Shown here piece by piece: positions 11,173-21,824 of a DNA stretch of 64,000 bases; positions within the stretch are counted from its first letter, which is position 1; every line of letters begins with the position of its first letter. The notes beneath the pieces were generated by a model, which worked only from the letters and a program-made list of their open reading frames with translations, had not been told where the DNA came from and ran no database searches. The DNA comes from Vitellaria paradoxa (Eukaryota > Streptophyta > Magnoliopsida > Ericales > Sapotaceae), in the NCBI GenBank assembly GCA_019916065.1, contig CM034239.1, positions 33,814,419 to 33,878,418 of the forward strand. The letters are read 5' to 3'. A program made the position numbers and the translations under genes.

Positions 11173-13131
11173 ATTTCAAATTCTAGAAGATCATGGTACC
11201 GGTCAAAATGTACTTGCTCTATGTTTGATAATTTTTTTTTTTTTGAAAAAAAAAAGAAAAAGTGGTAAAAAATAATAACAACACAAAGAAGGCAAAAATC
11301 CACTGTAAGCATTAGAAGTGGAAGTATAAGCTTTGTATAGATAAGAAGATATTCATTAATTTATTTTAAGAAATATTAAATACATTATATTTTTTTACTA
11401 CCGTTAATCTTTCCTCATAATTAATAATGTCTTCTGAGGTATGATAAATATTTTTCTTATTTTTTTTATTTTTTTTGTTTTTATATATTTAAATTATCAA
11501 AAAATAAATTAAAAATTGAAAATATTAAAATATTTATCTTAATAAGATATGGTAATAATTATCTAAACTCATGAACTCAACCAATTAAATCTAAATTAAA
11601 GGGGTTTAAATTCAATTAAAATCATTAACGGATATACTTAGGTGGATAAAAAAATATTTACTTAATTAATAAATTTAAATGAGTTGAGGATACAATCCAT
11701 TAAATATCTAATTATTTAATCCACTAGTTAAAGCAAACACTTAATTTATACATAAAAATTTTTCATATACAAACAAACATTAACAAAATTAATATTTTAC
11801 TAACCACTAACTATATAAATACTTATAGGCATATAATATTAAATACTTTACTATTATTATTATTTTTTTAAAATGGGGCCCGTAGTAAAATTTTATTTAT
11901 GAAAGAAAGTTTTAAAATTAACTAACACGTTACTCGTATAATATACGGATATGTAATTAATAATTTTTTAAAAATTAAATTATATAATATTATTTAATAA
12001 AATATTATAATAAATAAAATATTTTTATTATATTTATATATCTACAAACAAAATGAATTAATTTTATTAAAACAATCAAAATAAAAATAAAAATTATAAA
12101 ATTGATGAAATCTGTTGTAAAATAATAAAAAAAAAAGAAAAATGTCTACTTTGATTGAACTGTCAATCCTGCCGATACAATTTTTTTTTTCTTTTTCTTT
12201 TTTTTTTTTAAATACTGCATACAACATATACAAGTGTGAACATAAATATCATATCATATTCTGCTACGCTACGTAGGATATAACTTGCATTACAGGTATA
12301 ACACGTGACATTTAATTATAACTATCTTATGCCACATGATACTTAACTTGCACTACAATTGTAACATATATCACCTAATTATAGTTATCTTAATTATTTT
12401 ATAAAGAAATTTATATTTTATATAATTACTACTTATTCATAATTTTTAATTTTATTCAAACTAGAATGTTCATGGATATCACTTGATATTTTTATTTAAC
12501 TTATACTTTTATTTATCATATAACTTCTTATTTTTATTTTATTTTTATATAAAACATATTCTTATTTTTTATTTTTTTAATTTAATAAATTATTACTTAA
12601 AACATAATAAATATTATTATTGTCATTAAACATAATAATGCAAAAAAATATTTACCATGTTAAATAAAGGTTTTAATAATAAATATTATTATTATTAAAC
12701 AAAATAATGTAAATAATAATTATCCTGTTAAATAAAATTTTAATTTATTAACATAAATTTATAATTATAATTATCTTAATTTATAATTATATAATTTAAA
12801 TGGAATTAGTATTGTACATAATTACCACTTATTCACAACTTTATTAAAACTAGAAAAATGCATGTGCATTGCATGTGTATGTTTGTTCTTTTATATATAT
12901 AAATTTAAAAAATAAGCTAATAATAAAAAATAAAAATATTATTTAAAAAATAAAACCTGCATTAAAATCTTTATATTTTTTCATATTAAGTGTCTTGATG
13001 AAGAGTTCAACACTAAAAAATTATATAGTTTAATTATTGGTTTATAAAATCTATTAAAATCTATTCTCATGAATTTGTTATTAGATATAGGCATAATTCT
13101 AGAAATTAAATGAAAGTTAGGAGAAAGACTA
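11173..13131. other. AT-rich intergenic DNA
   Basis: Strongly AT-rich, with many A and T runs and no credible reading frame. Two diverged copies of a short motif (AATTATAACTATCTTA and AATTATAGTTATCTTA) lie near 12315 and 12375. I see no gene or RNA. Confidence 0.5.
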
Positions 13132-13460
13132 AGGTGCCATTTGGTTTATTTTTCTATTTTTCTATTTTCTGTTTTTGTTTTATATTTTTATTTTGAGCTC
13201 ATTTTTCATTTCTACTTTTGAAAATAAGGAAAACAATTCAAAACTCATTTGGTTACTTGTGTTTTAAAATTTTATTGTAGAAAACAGAAAATAGGTTTAC
13301 ACATAAAATGAAAAATAGTAAAAAGTCGTTTTGAAAGTTTTCAACCCAAAACAAGAAAAATCTCAAAATAAGAAAAATAGAACATTTTCTATTTACTTGT
13401 TTTGAGATTTTTAACTCATAAAACAAAAGTAAAAATAGAAAGGTAAACTAGATGCTATCT
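13132..13460. mobile_element. MITE-like element, about 329 bp
   Basis: The left end (AGGTGCCATTTGGTTTATTT, then TTCTATTTTT) matches the reverse complement of the right end (AGATAGCATCTAGTTTACCT, then TTCTATTTTT), giving imperfect terminal inverted repeats of about 35 bases. There is no coding capacity. Size and T/A-rich interior fit a miniature inverted-repeat transposable element. A target-site duplication is not clear. Confidence 0.55.
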
Positions 13461-13686
13461 AAAATTATTATTTACGTGAAAGGTTAGAAACATTTATTTG
13501 CGATCAAACTTAAGCTGCACCTTTTCACATAGATGATGCAAATGTCAAATCAATAATAAAAAAAGAATCGTAACTTTAAATAATAATTATGAAAAAATAT
13601 TTTATTCTTATCTGAATGGATTAAAAAATATAATAAAATTAAAAAAACTCATCTGTATTTTTATCAGTCATATTCCTCTTCATCTT

Positions 13687-13875
13687 ATGATTCTATTGAA
13701 TTATTATAAACAAAAATTATCTTGGTATAGAACTCGTTTATCTATTACAAGACAAAGGATATCTGAAACTGACATTCATCAAACAAGAATTTTAGAATCA
13801 TTATTTATAAGTTATTTTTTCTTAAGAAAAAGAGAAAAATATTATTTAAACAAGATCAAGGAACTTTGTTATTAG
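13687..13875 (+). CDS. Small leader frame upstream of the primer binding site (C1)
   Basis: A 62-codon frame with a true ATG (MILLNYYKQKLSWYR...) ends 75 bases before the primer binding site. The product would be basic and rich in Tyr, Arg, Lys and Ile. The same frame is open in C3, C6 and C7, removed by deletions in C2 and C4, and broken in C8. In the viral RNA it would lie in the 5' leader after a four-codon frame (MYQV). I know no homologue. It may be a regulatory upstream frame, a small protein, or an open stretch kept only because the copies are young. Confidence 0.4.
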   Translation: MILLNYYKQKLSWYRTRLSITRQRISETDIHQTRILESLFISYFFLRKREKYYLNKIKELCY

Positions 13876-13949
13876 ATATAACTTTTATTTTGTCATTCTG
13901 AATATTTTGTCATGCTTGCTTTACTATCTTGCTATTCCTGGGCTGTATT

Positions 13950-13962
13950 TGGTATCAGAGCC
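13950..13962 (+). promoter_or_regulatory. Primer binding site, initiator tRNA-Met (C1)
   Basis: TGGTATCAGAGCC is the complement of the 3' end of plant initiator tRNA-Met and is the minus-strand DNA priming site of Caulimoviridae. It lies 237 bases upstream of ORF1. Confidence 0.93.
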
Positions 13963-14186
13963 ATAGGTAGAGAGAATTAAGATATTCTAGAAACTTTGAA
14001 TTTTTATTTTAGTTTACAAGATTTAGTAAACCTTGAACCTGACTCGGTGGGGAAACCCGATAGTCGCGTAGCCAGTTTAGGGCAATGTGTTGTAAGTCCC
14101 GTTTTTAGGCGTAAATCGTTGACAGGCCTAGGGTGAAAGTTTTACTTAAGTTTTGTAAAATAAAATAACAATTTAATTTTTCTATC
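13963..14186 (+). promoter_or_regulatory. Viral 5' leader between primer binding site and ORF1 (C1)
   Basis: This non-coding leader is almost identical in every copy. It includes a possible stem (TTTAC at 14013-14017 pairing with GTAAA at 14026-14030), a GACTCGGTGGGGAAACCCGA segment that can form a short hairpin, and an AGGCCTAGGGTGAAAG segment. Structured leaders in this family take part in ribosome shunting and packaging; a role here is inferred. Confidence 0.55.
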
Positions 14187-17100
14187 ATGTCTTTCTTGTC
14201 TAGATCTATGTCTAGGGCATCAAGTTCATCCCAAGATAGTAACATAATAAATCAAGAAGAACAAAATATACAAAATCTACAACAACCTATATCAAACTGG
14301 AAAATCCCGAATGTTCCTATTAAAGAAGTATATCATATCAAAAAATGGTCTTTTTCTTCTGATTATTCTATCAAGACAGTCGAACAAACTGTCCCATTCA
14401 CCTCTGAATGTCAATCTATCAAACTCCTTGACTCTAGTATTATTAGAAAACATCAAGAAAAATATTCATATATTCACTTTGGATTAGTTCAAATAGCTAT
14501 CCAACCATTAACCAGAAGTGGATTAAATACATCAATTCTACTATGTCTTAGAGATCAAAGACATCGTAAATTTCAAGACTCTTTGCTAGGAGTTATTGAA
14601 ACTAGCTTATATAATGGTCCCATATATTTTAACTGTTTTCCAAATTATCCGGTTTCTTTACATGATACTGGAATATTAAACTCTCTTGTATTAAAAATAC
14701 AAACATCAGGATATGACATGGAACCTGGAAACATTCCTTTTGCTGTAATTTATAAAATCCATTATAAAACTATGACCACTATCATGGATCCTTTAGTTAA
14801 AACCATTAGCCCTAAAGGAGAAACAATCTTTTTCCAAACTCAAAAAGAAAACTCTAATTTAATAGTTCCACAAACCATACTTTGGAGTGATATCAACCTC
14901 CCAGTAGAATGGGAATTAGAAGACCAAGTACCTGCTCCAAAAATAGAAAACAAAAAACTCCAACAAATTGAAGAACTCCCAAATGGATCTGTCAAACTCA
15001 AATTTTTATCTACAAAACTCTCTAATTTACAAATTAAAGAAGAAGGAGAAATACCCTTTCAAACAAAAAATTTTAATGAAACTTATCAACCTCCTAGATC
15101 CTCTTATTCTAGAGAACCTTATCAACCTCCAAGATCATCATATCAACCTCCGAGATCTTCTTGTTCCTCTATTCCAACATCAAGTAATTATGAACCTCTT
15201 AAGCTTAATAGAGTTAGGAATAGATCAACTATACCCCAACCTATCTACACGGATCAAGTAAATCAACAAGAAAAAGATGATGAAGATAAATCCTCTGAAC
15301 ATATGTCTCCAACTCAATCTCAAATGCAAGATGACCCTCAAATATTTGTCATAGATAGAGAATTTATTATGGATAAAAGTATATTAAAGAAAGATTTTGA
15401 ATCATCTGAAAACAATCAAAAAAGAGAATGGTTCTTATCAAACTTTGATGAAGTTGCCAGAATACCAATAAGAGAAAAATTTTACAAACATGTTCGAAAT
15501 TATAAAACTCATTTTAGATTTTTTGATTGGTTTGAAAATTATGCTGCCAATAATTCTATAAATTATCCTTTTATCAAAGAAATAAACATTACTCAAAAAT
15601 CCCAACAATGGAACACATCAGAAGGTATTAAACAATCTACCCATCCACCTCATGAAGAATTATCTATCCAATATAGAAATTCAACCATTAAGGCTTCACC
15701 TTATAAAATGAAATCACCATCAGAATCTGATATAACATCTAGAGATATACAAAAAATTTTAGAACAGAATAACTTTACAAATCAAAATCTTAAAACAATT
15801 AGTGATCAATTAAATAGAATTGAAAATAATTTACAAGAATCAGAACCTGCAATAAGTCAAAATTCACATCAAAAACCCTTATTTATTCCTCATGAAATTC
15901 CTAAGAAAACCAATACTCAATTAAAAGATAAAGATCTAATACAAGATATAGATAATAAGATTAAAAAACTACAAAACACATTGACCTTTTTGGTTGCTCC
16001 TGAAACACCATCTCCATCAATAAAAGCTATCCACACTCTATCACAATTATCTGAGACAGAAGTTGAAGAAATATTAGAAACTTTTACTCCTCAAGATCAA
16101 ACAATCAATATGGCCAGATGGAATCATAACAAACATAATACAAAACAAATAAAAAATTATTATCCAAGACCATCTTTCCCAGATCAACAATATGAAGAAT
16201 TAGTTGAACCAACTCAATTTTTCAAAGGTACTGGAATCTATAAATGGAATTTAGATGGATTAACAGAATATCAAAAGATTAATAAATTACAAGAAATGAC
16301 AATGGTTGCAAGCGCTTATAAAATGAAAAAACAATGTTCTGATAAAGCCGTAGCAGAAATTCTTATATCAGGATTTTCTGGAAGACTCAAAACTTGGTGG
16401 GATAAATATCTTACTGAATCAGAAAAAGATAATATATTAAATGCTATCAAAACTGATGAATTTAATGAACCTATCAAAGTTGAAGATGAAAATGATAATC
16501 CAACAATAATAGAAGATGCTGTTAATACCCTAATATTTTCTATTGTCAAATATTTTATAGGAAACACATCAAAAATTGAAGAAAGATCGTCCATAATATT
16601 AACAAACTTAAAATGTCCAAAGCTTCAAGACTATCACTGGTATGAAGAAACATTTTTAACAAAACTTGGAATGAGAGATGACCAGCGTCTCCCGTTCTGG
16701 AAAGAAAAATTTATTGATGGATTACCAAGATTATTTGCTGAAAAAGTAAAAACTAGATTAAGAGAACAAAATGAAGGCATAATACCTTATGAACATTTAA
16801 CATTCCCAGATATATCAGACACTATAAAAGACATAGCATTTGAAATTTGCACTAATTTCCAATTGAACCAAAGATTACAAAGAGAATTAACGCAATCACA
16901 TAAAGAGTTAGGCACATTCTGTGAACAATTTGGACTAGCTAAACAAAACTTACCTCCATCAAGAAAACATAAAAAACATAAAAAGCTAATACCAAAACCC
17001 TATTATAAAAAGAAAAGACAACCTAGTCAAGATAATTTTTACAAAAAACCTTACAAAAATAAACCAACTCATTTCCAACATAAGAAAAAATCGAAAAAGC

Positions 17101-19784
17101 CTATTAACAATCAGAAAATACCCCCAACATGTTATAGATGTGGAAAAATAGGACATTATAAAAATAATTGCCCATTAAAAAGTAAAATAAATTCTTTAGA
17201 TATTGATGAACACCTCAAAAAACAATTAGAAATATTAATGTTAAATAATTCTGAATCAGAATATGAAAAATCAAACTCTCAAGATGATTTTGAAATAGAT
17301 AATATTACATCATCAACTGAATCTAATACAGAAATATCTGATAATTCATCTAGTAGTAAAACTATTAAGCAAAACTGCCATTGTAATGTTATTACCAGAG
17401 AACAAGAATTAATTATGGAAATGATTGAAGATATAGAAGACCCTCAACTGAAAAGAAATTATTTATTAAAATTAAAAGAAAACCTTCAACAAACTAGGAA
17501 GAATCAAGAAAAGATAATAGAAAATTGTTATGATTTAGATTCAATATTAAAAAAGGCTAAACAACCTCAGAAATCACAAAAAATTCCAATAGAAGATATT
17601 AAACTTGAAATCAAAGAAATCAAAAAAGAAATTAAGATTTTAAAACAAGAATTAGGCCTATCAAAATCAGAAATTCAAGAATTAACAAGACAAGTATTAA
17701 TTCTAAAAAATCAACATAAGGATACTATAGCCTCAACCTCCGATCAAGAAACTATGTTAACCCATAATAAAGAACATAAAAAAGATGATATTTTCCTATT
17801 AACCCAGATCTCTTATCAAAAATGGAATGTAAAACTAAAAATTGTAATTAATAAAGAATACACTATTAATACTACTGCACTCTTTGATTCCGGTGCTGAC
17901 CTTAACTGTATACAGGAAGGATTAGTACCCATAAAATATTTTGAACCAACAAAAGAAAGACTATCATCTGCCAATGGTATGCCATTAAAAGTCAAATATA
18001 AATTAACAAAAGCTCATGTATGCAATCAAAATATATGCATAAAGACTCCGTTTATTTTAGTAAAAGATTTAAATAGAGAAGTAATATTAGGAACACCTTT
18101 CTTAAATCTTATCCAACCCATGACTGTATCTCCTAAGGGAATTTCTACCAATATATTTGACCAAGAAATTATATTTGAATTTCTTAATCCTCCAAATATT
18201 AAAGATTTGAATATTTTAAAAGATATAGCTATAGAAAAAACCCAAATATATAATATCTCAAAAATCATATCAAAAGAAAAACATTTAATGCTCCTAAAAC
18301 AAGAAAAGGTATGTCAACAAATCAAAATTCAACTTCAAGATAGCCAGCTGAAATTGACAATTGAAAATTTTAAAAATAAAATAATCAAAGAAGTTTCTTC
18401 CACTATCCCAAATGCATTTTGGAATAGGAAAAGCCATATCGTTACCCTTCCCTATATCAAGGATTTTCAAGAATCAAAAATTAAAACAAAAGCCAGACCT
18501 ATCCAAATGAATCAAGAACTTTTGGATTACTGTAAAAAAGAAATCCAAGATTTATTAGATAAAAAACTAATAAGACCATCCAAATCTCCCTGGAGTTGTG
18601 CTGCTTTCTATGTGAATAAAAATGCTGAAATAGAAAGAGGAACTCCAAGGCTAGTAATAAATTACAAGCCTTTGAACGATGTTTTGCAGTGGATAAGATA
18701 TCCAATCCCTAACAAGCAAGACCTCCTTCAAAGACTTGTACATGCTAAAATATATTCAAAATTTGATTTAAAATCTGGATTTTGGCAAATTCAGATCTCA
18801 GAATCAGATAAATATAAAACAGCATTCACTGTCCCTTTTGGACAATATGAATGGAATGTAATGCCTTTTGGATTAAAAAATGCTCCAAGTGAATTTCAAA
18901 AAATCATGAATGACATCTTTAATCCATATACTGACTTTTCAATAGTATACATTGATGATATATTAATTTTCTCAAATAGTATTCAATCTCATTGGAAGCA
19001 TTTAAATACTTTTCTTTATATTATAAAGAAGAATGGTTTAGTGCTTTCTCCAACAAAAATTAATCTCTTTCAAACAAGGATAAGATTCCTTGGACATTAC
19101 ATTGATCAAGGTACAATTACTCCAATTGAAAGAGCCTTAGAATTTGCAAGTAAATTTCCTAATGAAATTAAGGATAAAAAACAACTTCAGAGGTTTTTAG
19201 GGAGCCTCAATTATATCTCAGAATACTATCAAAAACTTAGCATCATTGCTGCTCCATTAAGAGAGAGGCTTAAGAAAAATCCTCCTCCATGGTCTCCTCA
19301 GCATACCCAAATTATCAAACAACTTAAACAACATCTTAAGTCTTTGCCATGTCTGCATATAGCAAACCCTCTAGCCTATAAAATTGTAGAAACTGATGCA
19401 TCAGATTTAGGATACGGTGGTATTCTAAAACAACGTCTTCCTGGTCACCATCAAGAACAATTAGTCCGGTTTACATCAGGAACATGGACTAATGCCCAGA
19501 AGAATTATAGCACTATTAAAAAAGAAATTTTATCTATTGTATTATGCATTCAAAAATTTCAAAGTGATTTGTTAAATCAAGAATTTTTAATCAGAATTGA
19601 TTGTAAAGCTGCCAAGCATGTTTTACAAAAAGATGTTCAAAACATTGCATCAAAACAGATTTTTGCAAGATGGCAAGCTATTTTATCAGTTTTTGATTAC
19701 AAAATTGAATACATCAAAGGAGAAGCAAATTCCATCCCTGATTTCCTTACCCGTGAATTCTTGCAGGGAAACCATGCCTTCTAA
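14187..19784 (+). CDS. ORF1 polyprotein (MP-CP-PR-RT-RNase H), full length, C1
   Basis: An open frame of 1865 codons; its ATG follows the leader and is conserved in every copy. Residues about 50-215 match the 30K movement-protein superfamily, with the key Asp at about 123 in CLRDQ. A linker holds three YQPPRSS repeats (about 300-324). The coat-protein region (about 650-1000) includes KTWWDKYL and a CX2CX4HX4C zinc knuckle at 982-995. A charged coiled-coil segment lies at about 1071-1175. The aspartic protease has FDSGAD (Asp 1234), RT has YIDD at 1588-1591, and RNase H acidic residues lie at 1737, 1780 and 1805, all intact. The host has no role for it; in a virus it supplies movement, capsid and replication enzymes. 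It is the only ORF1 here without a frame break. Expression is unknown. Confidence 0.93.
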   Translation: MSFLSRSMSRASSSSQDSNIINQEEQNIQNLQQPISNWKIPNVPIKEVYHIKKWSFSSDYSIKTVEQTVPFTSECQSIKLLDSSIIRKHQEKYSYIHFGLVQIAIQPLTRSGLNTSILLCLRDQRHRKFQDSLLGVIETSLYNGPIYFNCFPNYPVSLHDTGILNSLVLKIQTSGYDMEPGNIPFAVIYKIHYKTMTTIMDPLVKTISPKGETIFFQTQKENSNLIVPQTILWSDINLPVEWELEDQVPAPKIENKKLQQIEELPNGSVKLKFLSTKLSNLQIKEEGEIPFQTKNFNETYQPPRSSYSREPYQPPRSSYQPPRSSCSSIPTSSNYEPLKLNRVRNRSTIPQPIYTDQVNQQEKDDEDKSSEHMSPTQSQMQDDPQIFVIDREFIMDKSILKKDFESSENNQKREWFLSNFDEVARIPIREKFYKHVRNYKTHFRFFDWFENYAANNSINYPFIKEINITQKSQQWNTSEGIKQSTHPPHEELSIQYRNSTIKASPYKMKSPSESDITSRDIQKILEQNNFTNQNLKTISDQLNRIENNLQESEPAISQNSHQKPLFIPHEIPKKTNTQLKDKDLIQDIDNKIKKLQNTLTFLVAPETPSPSIKAIHTLSQLSETEVEEILETFTPQDQTINMARWNHNKHNTKQIKNYYPRPSFPDQQYEELVEPTQFFKGTGIYKWNLDGLTEYQKINKLQEMTMVASAYKMKKQCSDKAVAEILISGFSGRLKTWWDKYLTESEKDNILNAIKTDEFNEPIKVEDENDNPTIIEDAVNTLIFSIVKYFIGNTSKIEERSSIILTNLKCPKLQDYHWYEETFLTKLGMRDDQRLPFWKEKFIDGLPRLFAEKVKTRLREQNEGIIPYEHLTFPDISDTIKDIAFEICTNFQLNQRLQRELTQSHKELGTFCEQFGLAKQNLPPSRKHKKHKKLIPKPYYKKKRQPSQDNFYKKPYKNKPTHFQHKKKSKKPINNQKIPPTCYRCGKIGHYKNNCPLKSKINSLDIDEHLKKQLEILMLNNSESEYEKSNSQDDFEIDNITSSTESNTEISDNSSSSKTIKQNCHCNVITREQELIMEMIEDIEDPQLKRNYLLKLKENLQQTRKNQEKIIENCYDLDSILKKAKQPQKSQKIPIEDIKLEIKEIKKEIKILKQELGLSKSEIQELTRQVLILKNQHKDTIASTSDQETMLTHNKEHKKDDIFLLTQISYQKWNVKLKIVINKEYTINTTALFDSGADLNCIQEGLVPIKYFEPTKERLSSANGMPLKVKYKLTKAHVCNQNICIKTPFILVKDLNREVILGTPFLNLIQPMTVSPKGISTNIFDQEIIFEFLNPPNIKDLNILKDIAIEKTQIYNISKIISKEKHLMLLKQEKVCQQIKIQLQDSQLKLTIENFKNKIIKEVSSTIPNAFWNRKSHIVTLPYIKDFQESKIKTKARPIQMNQELLDYCKKEIQDLLDKKLIRPSKSPWSCAAFYVNKNAEIERGTPRLVINYKPLNDVLQWIRYPIPNKQDLLQRLVHAKIYSKFDLKSGFWQIQISESDKYKTAFTVPFGQYEWNVMPFGLKNAPSEFQKIMNDIFNPYTDFSIVYIDDILIFSNSIQSHWKHLNTFLYIIKKNGLVLSPTKINLFQTRIRFLGHYIDQGTITPIERALEFASKFPNEIKDKKQLQRFLGSLNYISEYYQKLSIIAAPLRERLKKNPPPWSPQHTQIIKQLKQHLKSLPCLHIANPLAYKIVETDASDLGYGGILKQRLPGHHQEQLVRFTSGTWTNAQKNYSTIKKEILSIVLCIQKFQSDLLNQEFLIRIDCKAAKHVLQKDVQNIASKQIFARWQAILSVFDYKIEYIKGEANSIPDFLTREFLQGNHAF

Positions 19785-21396
19785 ACCTATTAGACCCTCT
19801 TCATCAACCCAACAACCAATATCAAAAGAATCATATGCCATGGTACCTATCAAACCATCATCTAGTCAAACCACACCCTTACCAACTACCATTCCCAGGG
19901 TCCTTCCATTATCTCCCACTGACTGGTATACCCAGTTAATGGAAGAAGAAAGACAACAACAACAGATATTAAGCCAAGTGGCTAATAAGAGCTTTGCTCA
20001 AACAGTCACAACGGGATCATCAAAAGAGGTGGCTACACGTCCCTCTTCATCATCTATGGTGGCTCTTGGCCCCATAGCCTCTTCATCAAAAAATGTGGTG
20101 GTATCGGCAAACCCCACACCAATTTCTCAAGTTTCCCTATCATCAAAATCACAATATTTTCCCAAACCACAAACCTATATTATTACCCGATTATCTCAAG
20201 AATATGAAAACCCATTCACAAATCCACCCAATTATCAAGCTATCCATGATCTTCTCCAAACCGTATTTCTTCCAAATAACCATTTTATAACTTCAAATTC
20301 CATGAAAACCCAAAAATTTTATGAATTCATACTGATTGATACTGAATCAGTATCATTTAAACATTATCCAGACAAGTTTGACCAAACCCAAATAGCCTAT
20401 TCAACCTGCCAAATTATCAAGATCTTATCTTTTGAAGACTGGGGAGGACATCCAAACCAATTCCGCCAGTTTTCTCAACATTTTGTTCCATCCACCTATA
20501 ATTACTGGGATTATCAAAAAGCCTGGTATCACACCTTTTATCATCAAAATAAAACATTCAGACATTCTTGGATGTTTTACTTCCACAACAAATTTCATCA
20601 AGATCTTCCAGCATGGTTCATCGAATGGTGGAACATGTTTGGGCCATTACCAGAAATATTACCCCAACAAGCTCATCAAGGCCTCCAGATTTATCAAGAC
20701 AGATTTAAAATCCCATCTCATTTTCCCATGAACCAATTCCCTCATTATTCTATTTCTTCCAACAATTTTCCCTTGCTTGGATCATCCAATGGGAATATTT
20801 TCATCAAGGACCAACCATTTCATCACTCATCCGCAGAATTAAAGTTAAATGGTGGGAGCAATTTAAAATTGACAGGGTTACTCCCGCGGCTATTGACAAG
20901 TATTTCCATCAACATTAGTACTAACAACATCAACAAACCCTCAATTCCTTCTCCAAAAAAGCCAGAATATGTCAAAACTTGCAGCTACAGCATCAAAAAG
21001 GAATTAAAACAACAATTACTAGCTGCATTAGAATCTTTATCAGAACAAGAATCAAGTGAGGATTCCAACTCGGCAGAAAGCTTCACTTCAGTCAATCTTG
21101 GCAACGATAATGAAGACGACTGCTATGGTATCCTTCCTCCCATCCATAATCCTACTCCATCAGCACCAATCAAGGAAAAGAAGAAAGCAAAAGCAAAAGC
21201 AAAAATTGATTATCAAGCTACTGCAGAGTCACATGCCCGGAATCATTCATCAAGATATGACAAAAGAACATCAAGTCTCACCTGCCAAGGAGACTATTGC
21301 TATCAAGCTTTATGTCTTTTTTCAGCTTTATGTCAACTTTATGTATTTATCAACTTTAGCTTTAACTTTATGTCAAACTTTATGTCATCTTTGTAA
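19774..21396 (+). CDS. ORF2 protein of unknown function, open but internally frame-shifted (C1)
   Basis: The ATG at 19774 lies inside the last codons of ORF1 (11-nt overlap), so translation may depend on reinitiation. The frame is open for 540 codons, but compared with C3 three single-base deletions (near 20745, 20923 and 20997) put residues about 324-409 out of the family frame before restoring it. A fourth missing A near 21204 removes the usual stop and adds about 60 foreign residues. The N-terminal 200 residues are rich in Ser, Thr, Pro and Gln; the middle is rich in aromatic residues (FIEWWNMFGP); the C-terminus has an acidic Ser/Glu stretch and a Lys/Ala tail. No known fold recognised. 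Probably not functional in this copy. Confidence 0.75.
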   Translation: MPSKPIRPSSSTQQPISKESYAMVPIKPSSSQTTPLPTTIPRVLPLSPTDWYTQLMEEERQQQQILSQVANKSFAQTVTTGSSKEVATRPSSSSMVALGPIASSSKNVVVSANPTPISQVSLSSKSQYFPKPQTYIITRLSQEYENPFTNPPNYQAIHDLLQTVFLPNNHFITSNSMKTQKFYEFILIDTESVSFKHYPDKFDQTQIAYSTCQIIKILSFEDWGGHPNQFRQFSQHFVPSTYNYWDYQKAWYHTFYHQNKTFRHSWMFYFHNKFHQDLPAWFIEWWNMFGPLPEILPQQAHQGLQIYQDRFKIPSHFPMNQFPHYSISSNNFPLLGSSNGNIFIKDQPFHHSSAELKLNGGSNLKLTGLLPRLLTSISINISTNNINKPSIPSPKKPEYVKTCSYSIKKELKQQLLAALESLSEQESSEDSNSAESFTSVNLGNDNEDDCYGILPPIHNPTPSAPIKEKKKAKAKAKIDYQATAESHARNHSSRYDKRTSSLTCQGDYCYQALCLFSALCQLYVFINFSFNFMSNFMSSL

Positions 21397-21462
21397 AAAG
21401 AAGTCAGGCTCTTTATCAGTACCCATCACGGGAAAAACTGTAGCCTGATTCCTTTTCTTCTC

Positions 21463-21470
21463 TATAAAAG
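21463..21470 (+). promoter_or_regulatory. Viral TATA box at the end of C1
   Basis: TATAAAAG in the context TTCTCTATAAAAGGAGAAGG is conserved in all complete units and lies about 200 bases before the poly(A) signal, as in the pregenomic RNA promoter of Caulimoviridae. In this tandem arrangement it faces C2. Confidence 0.8.
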
Positions 21471-21661
21471 GAGAAGGGAGTAAACACTGAGGGCATTCGG
21501 AGAAATTGGGAAAAAATTTCAGAACCCTTCTGAAAACCAAAACTTCTCTGTTTCACCTCCCTCAAAACTTCCTATCCTTTATCCTGCTATCTCTGATGTA
21601 TCAAGTCTAGTCACTTGTATCAAGTAGTTCTTGTATCAAAACTGTATTTACATTATTTATT

Positions 21662-21667
21662 AATAAA
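21662..21667 (+). terminator. Viral poly(A) signal of C1
   Basis: AATAAA about 200 bases after the TATA box. The first pass would have to be ignored to make a terminally redundant RNA. The C1/C2 border lies about 13 bases downstream. Confidence 0.75.
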
Positions 21668-21824
21668 GTTTTATTTGCATCATCTGTATTTTATCATTCA
21701 TATTCCTCTTCATCTTATGATTCTATTGAATTAAAGGAATTTTGTTATTAGATATAACTTTTATTTTGCTATTTTGAATATTTTGTCATGCTTTCTTTAC
21801 TATCTTGCTATCCCTGGGTTGTAG

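Larger units (their letters stand above)
13649..21679 (+). mobile_element. Endogenous caulimovirid copy C1 (florendovirus-like), complete unit
   Basis: A full genome unit of about 8.03 kb: small leader frame, primer binding site, leader, ORF1, ORF2, TATA box and poly(A) signal. It is the first unit after plant DNA and the best preserved: ORF1 is open from end to end. It lacks a viral TATA box upstream, because the unit starts just after the poly(A) signal position. It shares the A-type leader marker TTTACTTAAG (14141-14150) with C4, C6 and C7. Confidence 0.92.

Noticed and set aside
12042..12233. Lys/Phe-rich minus-strand frame
   Set aside because: Low-complexity AT-rich sequence without coding features.
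13950..13962. tRNA gene at the primer binding site
   Set aside because: Only the 13-base complement of the tRNA 3' end is present, without a cloverleaf.
16316..16594. A 92-codon minus-strand frame repeated at 24195, 32234, 54812 and 62872
   Set aside because: It is the antisense of the conserved coat-protein region; its repetition only reflects the viral copies.
19597..19773. Upstream extension of ORF2 within RNase H
   Set aside because: This stretch is the other frame of the RNase H domain; the conserved ATG at the ORF1 stop is the better start.
20745..20999. Programmed frameshifting in C1 ORF2
   Set aside because: C3 and C6 do not need it; the shifts are unrelated one-base losses without a slippery site or shared structure.
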